Below, piece after piece: positions 7,418-15,099 of a stretch of 17,661 nucleotides of DNA; position 1 is the first letter of the stretch; every line of letters begins with the position of its first letter. Below the pieces are notes generated by a model. It was not told the origin of the DNA. It saw only the letters and a program-made list of their open reading frames with translations, and ran no database searches. A program made the translations under genes and the position numbers. Source of the DNA: an uncultured Alphaproteobacteria bacterium (lineage in GTDB: Bacteria; Pseudomonadota; Alphaproteobacteria; Paracaedibacterales; CAIULA01); NCBI GenBank assembly GCA_903905285.1, contig CAIVFQ010000072.1, forward strand, positions 1 through 17,661, written 5' to 3'.

Positions 7418-8548
7418 TTAACGTGCAAGTCTGATTTTTGCCCAAAGACGGTTACGCTCTCTCTCGTAGGCAGAGGATTTTTCGCTCTGAGGCAATTGAT
7501 ACAATTCTAATGTTTTCATAACCTCAAGGGGAGGATAAATACTTTTATTATTACGTATTTGGTCATCAACCAAGGATATCGATTTCAAGATCGCTGTGGG
7601 GATAAACGTATTGTTTGTGACCTGGGCAGCAATATCGGGACGGATTAAGAAGTTGATAAAAGCATGCGCATTGCGGGGATGTCTGGCTCCCTTTGGAATA
7701 GCCAAACAATCAATAAACATGCCCGCCCCTTCTTTAGGCGTTACAAACCGAATATCACGCCCAACCTCTTTAGCTTCTTGAGCCGCTTGTTGAGCCTCCC
7801 CCGACCAGGCTTGTGTTAAACAAACATCCCCCATGATTAGGTCATTAATAAACCGTGACGACGTAAACCGACGAATATAAGGCCTTAACTTTTCCAGATG
7901 TTTACGGGCAATTTCTAAATCTTGCAAATCATCACTGTTAGGATTCTTTCCTAAGTAATGCAGAATGGCTGGAAAGACATCAATCGCCTCTTCAAAAAAA
8001 CTAATACCATGGGGAGCCAAACGTTTTAGATTTTCGGGATCAAATAAAAGCGCGTGACTATTCAAATCGACATCAGGCAGCAACGCTGAAACGCGATCAT
8101 AATCAAAGGCAATACCAACTGTTCCCCAAAAATAAGGCACGGTATAAATTAACCCCGGATCAACCATTTGCATCTTCTCAACAATAGTCGGATCCAAAGG
8201 GCCCAGGTTTGGCAAAAGCTCGGCCTTTAGGGGTTGGTATATGCCAATACCGATTTGACGCCCAATGTAAGGCGGAGACGTTGGCATCACAACATCATAA
8301 CCGGAATTCGTTGCTAAAAGCTTTGCCTCTAAAATTTCATTGTTATCATAAACATCAAACCGAACTTTAATCCCTGTTTCCTGCTCAAATTGTTTTAATA
8401 CAGTATGGGGAATCATGCCGTAAAAGCAGTAGACGTTGACGATATTGCCCTCATCAGATTTAGGCAAACGGCTCATTACTATCCAGCCAGCCGTTATAAT
8501 AATTACGGCCCCTAATATCTTGACGATGAGATTTTTTCGATTCAGCAA
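7418..8548 (-). CDS. potF: Polyamine-binding periplasmic protein PotF-like
   Basis: Substrate-binding protein that delivers ligand to PotGHI from the periplasm, 376 residues, as expected for PotF. A hydrophobic stretch at residues 7-25 is the export signal or anchor, with no lipobox cysteine. PotF landmarks are visible: FEQETGIKVRFDVYDNNEILEAKL in two blocks around 54-77, KNPNSDD at 201-207, and PKEGAGMFIDCLAIP at 271-285 with Asp280 at a ligand-contact position. Two features are odd. The usual N-W-S-D-Y motif after the signal is replaced by C-F-Y-G-M (41-45), and the later W-x-G-D segment reads W-S-G-E (248-251). These would change the amine-capping residues, so the ligand may not be putrescine. 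The start is a TTG at 8548 with AAGGA seven bases upstream. It lies ten bases after the TauE/SafE reading frame and ten before potG. Confidence 0.88.
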   Translation of the reverse strand: MLNRKNLIVKILGAVIIITAGWIVMSRLPKSDEGNIVNVYCFYGMIPHTVLKQFEQETGIKVRFDVYDNNEILEAKLLATNSGYDVVMPTSPPYIGRQIGIGIYQPLKAELLPNLGPLDPTIVEKMQMVDPGLIYTVPYFWGTVGIAFDYDRVSALLPDVDLNSHALLFDPENLKRLAPHGISFFEEAIDVFPAILHYLGKNPNSDDLQDLEIARKHLEKLRPYIRRFTSSRFINDLIMGDVCLTQAWSGEAQQAAQEAKEVGRDIRFVTPKEGAGMFIDCLAIPKGARHPRNAHAFINFLIRPDIAAQVTNNTFIPTAILKSISLVDDQIRNNKSIYPPLEVMKTLELYQLPQSEKSSAYERERNRLWAKIRLAR

Positions 8549-8558
8549 TGAACAGTCC

Positions 8559-9643
8559 TTATAAAAATCTCTTTGAGAAAAAATTTAAGGTTCGTTGTAG
8601 CATTTTTTCTAAAACAATCGCCACTAAAATGATGCTAAAAATCCCAGTGACAATATAGGCCATAAGAGAATTCTGCATAAAGTCTGACAGGAAAATTGTC
8701 CACGATTGGTTCAACGGCACAACATCTAAAGGCATCGACGGTGAAACAATGCCCAATTTGGCTGAAGCCCCCCCCACAAATCAAAGGCAAATTTGGCACT
8801 AATTAAGTAAATAACAAGCGCCCCTAACAACCCTAAACACTGCCTTGGAAAAATATAACTTAGGAAAAAGCCAAGTTTGGACCCCAATGTTCCCCCAACC
8901 AGCAACATAAAAACCAGCACAAGATCAAAAGGCGTATGGGTAAAACAATGAATAATTGTCACAACGGTTGTAATCATAAAGCCAGCAAACAAAGTTGTTC
9001 CTTGAACCACGGGGCTGACGCGTCCAATTAAATAAGAAATAATTGGCATCATAAAAAGGCTGTTTCCACCCCCCAGAGTAGACGTTAATAAACCCGTCCC
9101 CAGGCCAACAAAAATGGGAATCAGAATGCTAATTTCTGTTCGAGACCGAATAAAGATTTTATGCCAAGGAAAATAAATCATCCAATGACGCATCATCACA
9201 CTTTTTTCAGACGATTTTGGCTCAAAGAAAGCCCTGATGCTTTGTACCAGCAAAAGTGTAGCCAAAACGCCCAAGACAACGATGTAAATAAGCGCCATGT
9301 TTTGGCTGGCAGACCCTTGACGAAGCCTGTGCAACAGCCAAATTTCAGTGAAAGCACCTAAGACGCCCCCTATAAAGAGATAGAACCCTAAACTGAAATC
9401 AACATCTCGCTTGCGCCAGTACCCTAGAAAACCCATCAGGTTAACCCCAATGGCATTACCCATTTGCGACGTCACGGCAACAAACGGCGGCACACCAATC
9501 AGCATCAATAACGCTGGCGTCACAACCACACCACTTCCAATGCCGAGGCTGCTGGACACAATTCCCCCTGCCAACCCCACCGCAAGGATTGTTAAGGCGT
9601 TAAAGCTTAAACCAGCAATCGGAAAAAATAAATCTAAGTCCAT
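8559..9643 (-). pseudogene. TauE/SafE-type membrane transporter, split by a frameshift at a G8 tract
   Basis: Multi-spanning membrane protein of the sulfite exporter TauE/SafE family, which moves small organic or sulfur anions; the substrate here is unknown. The N-terminal part has the typical glycine-rich first repeat (LAVGLAGGIVSSSLGIGSG, then VTPALLMLIGVPP) and a matching second repeat (LGTGLLTSTLGGGNSLFMMP). In its own frame it runs only to 8726 and ends in an atypical tail after FDLWGG. One added base in the run of eight G (8768-8775) joins it to another frame, GGASAKLG onward, which carries a further membrane helix (SLMAYIVTGIFSIILVAIVL) and stops at 8559, ten bases before potF. The intact product would be about 361 residues. 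I chose the ATG at 9643 because family members start near MDLDLFFPIAG. A GTG at 9709 with a GAGGGG ribosome site is an alternative. It may be a phase-variable gene, a decayed gene or a sequencing error. Confidence 0.75.
8768..8775 (-). repeat. Homopolymer tract of eight G on the coding strand (phase-variation candidate)
   Basis: Eight consecutive C on the plus strand, read as G8 in the TauE/SafE gene, sit exactly where the two halves of that gene fall out of frame. Nine (or six) G would restore one continuous frame. Tracts of this length are known to slip in phase-variable genes of other bacteria, but also to be miscounted by sequencers. Confidence 0.7.
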
Positions 9644-9740
9644 CCCTCTACTATGCTCAATTTTTAAGCCGATGTCACTGGACTTGCTTAGCAAGATAGA
9701 GAAAACCACCTATACCCCTCGCAGATGAAAAACTTTTAAT

Positions 9741-9769
9741 TTGAAACGGTAAACAGGCATAAATATGGT
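9741..9769 (+). promoter_or_regulatory. Possible sigma-70-type promoter for recA
   Basis: TTGAAA at 9741-9746 and TATGGT at 9764-9769 are separated by 17 bases, about 107 bases before the recA ATG. The rest of the upstream region is AT-rich. No alphaproteobacterial LexA box (GTTC, seven bases, GTTC) or E. coli-type SOS box was found between 9710 and 9876. The -35 and spacing are good, but the -10 is only fair. Confidence 0.33.
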
Positions 9770-9876
9770 CTTAAGGGTCCCGACCAAAGGATCCAGTTAT
9801 ATTTGTTGATTAGTTGAATATTAACCAAAGATATGTCAGATTAATTAAAATATTTCTGATTGAGATTCCATACAGC

Positions 9877-10935
9877 ATGAGCACCCCTTCACAACCCAAT
9901 GATCGCAGCAAAGCCTTAGATTCAGCCCTCTCTCAAATTGAACGCGCCTTTGGAAAAGGGTCTGTGATGCGATTGGGTCAACGTGAAACAGTTGAGGCAG
10001 AAGTCTATTCAACAGGATCTTTAGGGTTAGATATTGCCCTTGGAATTGGCGGCTTGCCAAAAGGCCGCGTTATTGAAATCTATGGTCCAGAATCATCAGG
10101 AAAAACCACAATGACGTTGCATGTTGTGGCTGAAGCCCAAAAAGCGGGTGGCACCTGTGCGTTCATTGATGCCGAACATGCCCTTGATCCCAGTTATGCC
10201 CGTAAGCTAGGTATCAATTTAGATCAATTATTAATTTCTCAACCTGACACAGGTGAACAGGCTTTAGAAATTGCCGATACTTTAGTGCGCAGCGGTGCAG
10301 TTGACGTCTTGGTGGTCGACAGTGTGGCAGCCCTGGTTCCTAAAGCCGAACTTGAAGGCGACATGGGTGATTCGCACATGGGCTTACAAGCCCGCCTGAT
10401 GAGCCAGGCTTTGCGGAAATTAACAGGCTCTATTTCAAAAAGCGGCTGCATGGTCATTTTCATCAACCAAATTCGCCAAAAAATTGGCGTGATGTTTGGC
10501 AGCCCTGAAACCACAACGGGTGGTAATGCTTTAAAGTTTTACGCCTCTATTCGATTAGACATTCGTCGTATTGGCGCCTTGAAAGATAAAGACCAAGTCA
10601 TTGGAAACCAAACACGCGTTAAGGTTGTTAAGAATAAAATGGCTCCTCCCTTCAAAGTGGTTGAGTTTGACATTATGTATGGTGAAGGGGTTTCTAAAAC
10701 CGGGGAACTGATTGATTTGGGCGTGAAGGCGGGCGTTGTTGATAAAGCAGGGTCATGGTATTCTTATGGCACACAACGTATGGGCCAAGGCCGCGAAGCC
10801 ACACGACAATTTTTAAAAGATAACCCTGAAGTTGCCGCCCAGATTGAACGATCTGTACGCGATAATGCAGGCTTGGTTGCAGACGCAATGATCGGATCGA
10901 TCGAGGGAAATGGTTCAAGCAGCGATGGTGAATAA
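9877..10935 (+). CDS. recA: Recombinase RecA
   Basis: Forms ATP-dependent filaments on single-stranded DNA, drives homologous pairing and strand exchange, and stimulates LexA self-cleavage where an SOS system exists. Walker A is GPESSGKTT at residues 70-78. Other RecA blocks are visible: [13 protein letters not shown], the [11 protein letters not shown] segment, [20 protein letters not shown], and the loop region beginning [20 protein letters not shown]. At 352 residues it is normal. The frame is open up to a TTG at 9814, but those extra residues do not resemble RecA, and the ATG at 9877 gives the standard [20 protein letters not shown] start. The ribosome binding site is weak. It heads a plus-strand cluster with an IHF/HU-like gene 13 bases downstream. 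Confidence 0.97.
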   Translation: MSTPSQPNDRSKALDSALSQIERAFGKGSVMRLGQRETVEAEVYSTGSLGLDIALGIGGLPKGRVIEIYGPESSGKTTMTLHVVAEAQKAGGTCAFIDAEHALDPSYARKLGINLDQLLISQPDTGEQALEIADTLVRSGAVDVLVVDSVAALVPKAELEGDMGDSHMGLQARLMSQALRKLTGSISKSGCMVIFINQIRQKIGVMFGSPETTTGGNALKFYASIRLDIRRIGALKDKDQVIGNQTRVKVVKNKMAPPFKVVEFDIMYGEGVSKTGELIDLGVKAGVVDKAGSWYSYGTQRMGQGREATRQFLKDNPEVAAQIERSVRDNAGLVADAMIGSIEGNGSSSDGE

Positions 10936-10948
10936 ACCGATATAGACT

Positions 10949-11269
10949 ATGAAAACAGAACAGATTTTGAAAGACGAAGGGGGCACGTTAGGGCGCGCAG
11001 AATTAACGCAGGTATTTTGTGAAAAACTAAGCCTTGATAAAAAAGTTGCTTCAGGTCTGTTAGAAACGCTGATTGATGCTTTGGTCTACAATTTTAAACA
11101 GGGACAACCTTTGAAAATTCAAGGATTTGGCAGCTTTTCCGTTCATCAAAAAAATGAACGGCCTGGGCGCAATCCAAAAACACAAAAAACGGTCACCATA
11201 TCGTCACGACGTGTGGTTCGACTTCGGCCGTCTGCTTTATTTCAAAAAAGGTTAAACAATGAAATATGA
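10949..11269 (+). CDS. IHF/HU-family DNA-bending protein (IHF-alpha-like)
   Basis: Small basic protein of 106 residues of the HU/IHF family, which binds the minor groove as a dimer and bends DNA to shape nucleoids and recombination or replication complexes. The diagnostic arm is clear: IQGFGSFSVHQKNERPGRNP at about residues 58-77, followed by KTQKTVTISSRRVVRLRPS. The N-terminal helices start after about 13 extra residues compared with a typical HU, and the C-terminus RLNNEI recalls IHF alpha. Whether it forms homodimers or pairs with another subunit elsewhere cannot be read here. It follows recA by 13 bases and overlaps the HIT gene by 11 bases, so co-transcription is likely. No clear ribosome binding site precedes the ATG. 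Confidence 0.88.
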   Translation: MKTEQILKDEGGTLGRAELTQVFCEKLSLDKKVASGLLETLIDALVYNFKQGQPLKIQGFGSFSVHQKNERPGRNPKTQKTVTISSRRVVRLRPSALFQKRLNNEI

Positions 11270-11615
11270 TGATAATAACATCTTTGCCCGTATTTTAAGG
11301 GGCGACCTTCCCTGTCAAAAGATCAGTGAGAATGAATATTATTTAGCCTTTCACGATCTTTACCCGAGGGCCCCTGTGCATGTGTTGATTATACCCAAAG
11401 GACCTTATGGTGACGCCTTTGATTTTCACAATCAAGCGACGCCCGATGAAATTGTTGGGCTTTATAAAGGTGTGAACAGTGTGATAGAAAACCTGGAGAC
11501 TTCTGAGGGATACCGCCTGATTAGCAATACCGGTCACCACGGCGGTCAAGAGGTTCCTCATTATCACATCCACTTACTGGCCGGACAAAAATTAAATAAA
11601 CACTCTATCGCCTGA
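11259..11615 (+). CDS. HIT family nucleotide hydrolase
   Basis: Member of the histidine triad family (HinT-like), small homodimeric enzymes that hydrolyse nucleoside phosphoramidates or related nucleotide conjugates in the cytoplasm. The active-site motif is H-Y-H-I-H-L-L with His101, His103 and His105, preceded by GHHGGQEVP. The N-terminal substrate pocket NIFARILRGDLPCQKI and the APVHVLIIPKGP strand are standard, and 118 residues is the normal length. The ATG at 11259 overlaps the preceding gene and is preceded by AAAGG about eight bases upstream. The physiological substrate is unknown for most bacterial HinT proteins. It sits between the IHF-like gene and fzlA with short gaps. Confidence 0.92.
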   Translation: MKYDDNNIFARILRGDLPCQKISENEYYLAFHDLYPRAPVHVLIIPKGPYGDAFDFHNQATPDEIVGLYKGVNSVIENLETSEGYRLISNTGHHGGQEVPHYHIHLLAGQKLNKHSIA

Positions 11616-11625
11616 TAAATACCTT

Positions 11626-12309
11626 ATGCGAACGCTTTACCATTACCCTTTATGTCCTTATTCTCGGAAAATCCGCCTGCTGTTGGCTGAGAAGAAATTA
11701 GACTTCACCCTAGAGCTGGAAAAGTTTTGGGAAAAACGGCCTGAATTCGTCAACCTTAATGCCGCCGGTCAGGTACCAGTCTTGCTTGATTTAAATGGGT
11801 CAGTTCTAAGCGATAGCGTTGCCATCTCTGAATATTTAGAGGAAGCCTATGCGAAGGAACACCCCTTAATTGGCGAAGGCTTAACACAGCGTGCCGAAGT
11901 CAGGCGCCTTGTGGCTTGGTTTGATACGCGTTTCGGACAGGAAGTTAGCCAACGTTTGTTGTTTGAAAAAATCATCAAAAGGTACCTGCCAACAACGACG
12001 GGACCAAGTGGCCCTGATTCAACGGCGATCCGTCAGGCTAAAAACAGCATTCATCACCACCTAGATTACATTAGCTGGTTGGTTGATCGGCGCAATTGGC
12101 TGGCTGGCGATCATTTTTCCCTGGCCGATATAACGGCAGCTGCCCACCTGTCGGTTGTCGATTATTTAGGCGATGTCCCCTGGGAATCGCATCTTTTGGC
12201 AAAAGAATGGTACGCCCGCATCAAATCACGTCCTATCTTTCGCAGCCTGCTGCAAGATCGGGCATCAGGATTAACCCCTTCAGTACATTATGCTGATTTA
12301 GATTTTTAG
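11626..12309 (+). CDS. fzlA: GST-fold cell-division protein FzlA
   Basis: A 227-residue glutathione S-transferase-like protein with an N-terminal thioredoxin-like domain (about 1-75, with LNAAGQVPVLLD) and an all-helical C-terminal domain (about 85-210). The C-terminal signature DYLGDVPWESHLLAKEWYAR followed by IKSRPIFRSLL and the very end HYADLDF matches FzlA, the alphaproteobacterial protein that binds FtsZ filaments and is needed for constriction in Caulobacter. The C-terminal tail is the part known to matter for signalling to the septal wall synthases. FzlA does not act as a glutathione transferase in known cases. The gene begins ten bases after the HIT gene and has no strong ribosome binding site. 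A generic GST is the alternative, but the conserved tail makes FzlA more likely. Confidence 0.8.
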   Translation: MRTLYHYPLCPYSRKIRLLLAEKKLDFTLELEKFWEKRPEFVNLNAAGQVPVLLDLNGSVLSDSVAISEYLEEAYAKEHPLIGEGLTQRAEVRRLVAWFDTRFGQEVSQRLLFEKIIKRYLPTTTGPSGPDSTAIRQAKNSIHHHLDYISWLVDRRNWLAGDHFSLADITAAAHLSVVDYLGDVPWESHLLAKEWYARIKSRPIFRSLLQDRASGLTPSVHYADLDF

Positions 12310-12361
12310 ACTATACTCTTTATTTAAAGATATTCTTTGCGCTCACATTAAATTATTGACT

Positions 12362-12415
12362 TTTATAATTACGCGATACACAATTACATTTATAATTACG
12401 CGATAAACAATTGCA
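12362..12415 (+). repeat. Tandem 27 bp direct repeat, two copies, each with TATAAT
   Basis: Two adjacent 27-base units (12362-12388 and 12389-12415) share 25 of 27 positions. Each begins TTTATAATTACGCGATA and so contains TATAAT (12364-12369 and 12391-12396). TTGACT lies just before the first unit (12356-12361). The repeat sits 28 bases before the secreted coiled-coil gene. It may be a duplicated -10 region or a pair of binding sites for a regulator; neither is proven. Confidence 0.75.
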
Positions 12416-12442
12416 TGTATTTATTAATTTCTTGGGATTCTT

Positions 12443-13615
12443 ATGAAAAACTATATCTTATGCCTGGCTCTTGCCTGCTCTTCTGTAATCAGCAATCATT
12501 GCTATGGTGCGTCTCCAAGTCCGTCAAGTGATCTAGAGGAAGGGAAGAAACCCCACCAACCCATTCTCGTAGCACAAAAGATACCATCGCCCACTGAAGT
12601 CGTCGAGGAATTAGGAAAGCGAGGAGCGGAATTAAATCGGCTTATTGAGCCCTTACAAAAAGACAGCCAAGAAAAGAGGACACGGCTGGAATCCACAGAC
12701 AAAGAAGAAAATGAAAAAATGCAAGCACTTCTAGGCAAAAGGGGCTTACTGGACATTGCAAAAGAAGAGCGCGAAAGGGGCCTAAAAACAGTAGCAGAAG
12801 AAATGGGATCTCTTGAAAGAACCAGAGAGGATCTCGCTAAGCAAAATGAAGAAAACCGCATGCTTTTAGAACAAGCAGAGGCTGCGATCACACGCGCCAA
12901 AGTAGCTTTTGAAAGAGAAGAAGCTAGTCAGAGAAAACAACAAGCGCTATGGGAAAGAGTCCAGACACAAGCTGGAGCTTCCGGGGGGAATAGTTTAATT
13001 TCTAGCCTCAGAGATGAGTTAGATAAAAAACGACAAAAGCTAACCGAAGAAAAAGAAAAGTTTGAAACAGCAAACAAGAGAAGAGCAGAATTAGAAGAAG
13101 CAATAAGAGAAAATGAAGAGAATCGGAGAAAGAAACAAGAAGAGCTAGGTCGAATTAGAGAAGAGCTCGAAAAAATTATCAAAGAACAAATAGATTTTGG
13201 GGCCCTGCAATCAGACATACAAAGACAAATGGAAGAAGCGCAAAACCACCTTCGCGCCGTTGAAGAAGCACAATCCAATCTCACAAGCTTTTTTGCAAGC
13301 GTGGCCGAACAGGTAGCAAAGATAGAAGCTCTACAAACTGAATTTCAAACCCTGATGCAAAATTCCAGCAAAAAACCAGAAGAACAAACATCTTCCTTCA
13401 GCCGATTTTACTCTGTGGTTTCCTCGGCAGTTTACAACGTCGTGCCCGCATCATGGTCATCATATTGGGCATCGTACTGGTCCACACACGAAGCAGAATT
13501 AAAAGAATTTTGGGCTAAAAACGGGGATTCTATCAACGATATCCGACGCAGATTTGATGAAATGGATGAAACATTAAGGAAGATGTCTTCAGGTGATCTT
13601 CTTACCCATCCTTAA
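12443..13615 (+). CDS. Secreted coiled-coil protein of unknown function
   Basis: I do not recognise a family. The 390-residue product starts with an export signal (MKNYILCLALACSSVISNHC, then YGA and probable cleavage near residue 23). A proline/serine-rich linker follows, then a very long charged helix from about residue 50 to 300, dense in E, K, R and Q with heptad-like L, A and I positions, so a coiled coil is very likely. A short break (GASGGNSLISS, around 180) divides it. After a polar linker comes an aromatic-rich patch, VVSSAVYNVVPASWSSYWAS and onward, that could insert into or sit on a membrane, and then a short terminal helix. Coding DNA is rich in AGA and GAA codons, unlike the neighbours. 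It stands alone behind a tandem repeat, and its stop overlaps the convergent comF. It could be an envelope spacer or tether, or a host-directed protein. Both are guesses. Confidence 0.8.
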   Translation: MKNYILCLALACSSVISNHCYGASPSPSSDLEEGKKPHQPILVAQKIPSPTEVVEELGKRGAELNRLIEPLQKDSQEKRTRLESTDKEENEKMQALLGKRGLLDIAKEERERGLKTVAEEMGSLERTREDLAKQNEENRMLLEQAEAAITRAKVAFEREEASQRKQQALWERVQTQAGASGGNSLISSLRDELDKKRQKLTEEKEKFETANKRRAELEEAIRENEENRRKKQEELGRIREELEKIIKEQIDFGALQSDIQRQMEEAQNHLRAVEEAQSNLTSFFASVAEQVAKIEALQTEFQTLMQNSSKKPEEQTSSFSRFYSVVSSAVYNVVPASWSSYWASYWSTHEAELKEFWAKNGDSINDIRRRFDEMDETLRKMSSGDLLTHP

Positions 13616-14335
13616 CCGCCCGCGCCACTGTCAAAACAAAAACCCTTTCGCATCCCGCCTGCTTTAGGGTTCTGCTACATTCTTCAAGGGTTGCACCCGT
13701 GGTCATCACATCATCAATCAACATCACGCTTTTCCCCCTTAGCTTGTCTTGATAACGGTGTGGCACCACGAAGGCGTTTTTAACATTATCATGGCGTTGT
13801 TGACCTGTTTTATGACCTTGGGAAGGCGTACGTCGCGTCCTTCTTAGCATAGAGGGCGCATAGATCGGCTTATCTTCAATAACCTGCAACAAAGACATGG
13901 CTAACAAGGCTGACTGATTATACCGTCTTTGCAAAAGGCGTGTCCAATGTAAAGGCACAGGAATCAGATAATCTGCTTTTTTAAAAAAATCCTCTTCACA
14001 CCGTTTTAACCAATGGGAAAAAGTGGGAACTAAATGGGTGGCGTCCCCATGTTTAAAACGCAAAATCAATTTCTTGGCAGCGTCATTATAAACGATGATG
14101 GAACGCGCCTGATCGTAAAGGGGAGGATAATTATGACAGCCCATGCACTGGGCCTGCTTACTATCGGCAGGCAGACTCCATTCTAGGGTTGGCCACACGT
14201 TTTACAAAAGGGCTCTGTAATAAAGGTCACCTCACGCCAACAGGCCGAACACAATTGGTGATCTGTTGCAACAGACTCTCCACAGCTTACACACCGGGAT
14301 GGAATAAAAATATTAAGAATTTTCTGAACGATCAT
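13602..14335 (-). pseudogene. comF: ComF family phosphoribosyltransferase-like protein, frameshifted
   Basis: ComF proteins join an N-terminal zinc-ribbon to a phosphoribosyltransferase-like domain and act in DNA uptake or processing of incoming single strands. The N-terminal half (ATG at 14335, MIVQKILNIFIPSRC) has the cysteine pairs CVSC, CSAC and CKTC. It stops with TAG right after CGQP at about 14184-14186. The other half, in a second frame, begins inside that stop region and continues LEWSLPADSKQAQCMGCHNY with a further CxxC. It then has IPVPLHWTRLLQRRYNQ and the PRPP-loop motif VMLIDDVMTTGAT. One extra C in the CCC run before TAG would read CGQPLEWSLP and join both halves into about 244 residues. 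All motifs survive, so the damage is recent or an assembly error. It converges on the coiled-coil gene, overlapping it by 14 bases. Confidence 0.82.
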
Positions 14336-14443
14336 GTGTTGATAATATCCCCAAATGATTAACAAAAGATTGAAAATTGTCCGTTTGTGTGACACAAAAG
14401 AGAAAGCAAAAGCGCTTACAATCAGCCCTAAGGAGAATTTTAC

Positions 14444-14974
14444 ATGGCTCTACCCTTGATGCCAAAAGCAACAGCTGTTTGGTTGATCGAAAACACAGCC
14501 TTAAATTTTGACCAGATTGCTGATTTTTGTGGGTTTCATAGTCTTGAAATTCAGGCGTTAGCCGATAACGAATCATCGATGAGCATGGTTGGGTTTGACC
14601 CGATTGCGTCTTCGCAACTTACCTTAGAAGAAATCAAACGATGCGAGCTTGATCCTTCGGCTCGCTTGTCGTTACGCCCAGTGGTTGATGCCGACAGCAT
14701 CTTAGGCAAGAAAAAAGGTCGTTACACCCCTGTGTCTAAGCGCCAAGATCGCCCCGATGCCATTGCCTGGTTGTTAAAATATTACCCCGAGATGTCTGAA
14801 CCGCAAATTTGCCGTTTGTTAGGCACAACAAAACCAATGATCCGTTCTATCAAAAGCAAGACACATTGGAACAGCGCCAACATTAAACCTCAAAGCCCCG
14901 TTCAAGCAGGACTGTGTACACAGGTCGAGCTGGATCAAGTTCTAGCAGACATTAGCCGTAAATCTGCTCAATAA
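14444..14974 (+). CDS. trcR: Cell cycle transcriptional regulator TrcR (DUF1013)
   Basis: A 176-residue protein matching the alphaproteobacterial DUF1013 family, known as TrcR, a cell-cycle-linked transcription regulator. The start MALPLMPKATAVWLIENTAL followed by DQIADFCGFHSLEIQALAD is a conserved helix-turn-helix-like block. The second block RYTPVSKRQDRPDAIAWLL leads to QICRLLGTTKPMIRSIKSKT and HWNSANI, a second putative DNA-binding unit. Length and both blocks are typical. The ribosome binding site TAAGGAG at 14429-14435 is the strongest in the window and fixes the start at 14444. It is divergent from comF with 108 bases between them, so its promoter lies there, although I could not settle the boxes. 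A hairpin encloses its stop codon. Confidence 0.9.
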   Translation: MALPLMPKATAVWLIENTALNFDQIADFCGFHSLEIQALADNESSMSMVGFDPIASSQLTLEEIKRCELDPSARLSLRPVVDADSILGKKKGRYTPVSKRQDRPDAIAWLLKYYPEMSEPQICRLLGTTKPMIRSIKSKTHWNSANIKPQSPVQAGLCTQVELDQVLADISRKSAQ

Positions 14975-14989
14975 CCTATCGAGCAGATT
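14961..14989 (+). terminator. Perfect hairpin spanning the trcR stop codon
   Basis: AATCTGCTC (14961-14969) pairs perfectly with GAGCAGATT (14981-14989) across an 11-base loop that contains the trcR TAA (14972-14974). No run of T follows, so it is not a standard intrinsic terminator. It may instead protect the 3' end or pause transcription. The stem is certain, the role is not. Confidence 0.4.
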
Positions 14990-15099
14990 GGCCGTGTCCA
15001 TAAGATCGTTATGATCTAACAATTTTACATCAACATCATAAGACAGCTGCATGAGCTGCACACTCTTTGTCATTCCCCCAAATTAACAAGCCCTTTCCC

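Noticed and set aside
9814..9876. Upstream in-frame TTG extension of recA
   Set aside because: The extra residues do not resemble RecA, and the ATG at 9877 gives the standard length and N-terminus.
12502..13284. Serine-rich minus-strand frames opposite the coiled-coil gene
   Set aside because: They are reverse-strand shadows of a glutamate/lysine-rich coding sequence, giving S/F/L-rich translations without start signals.
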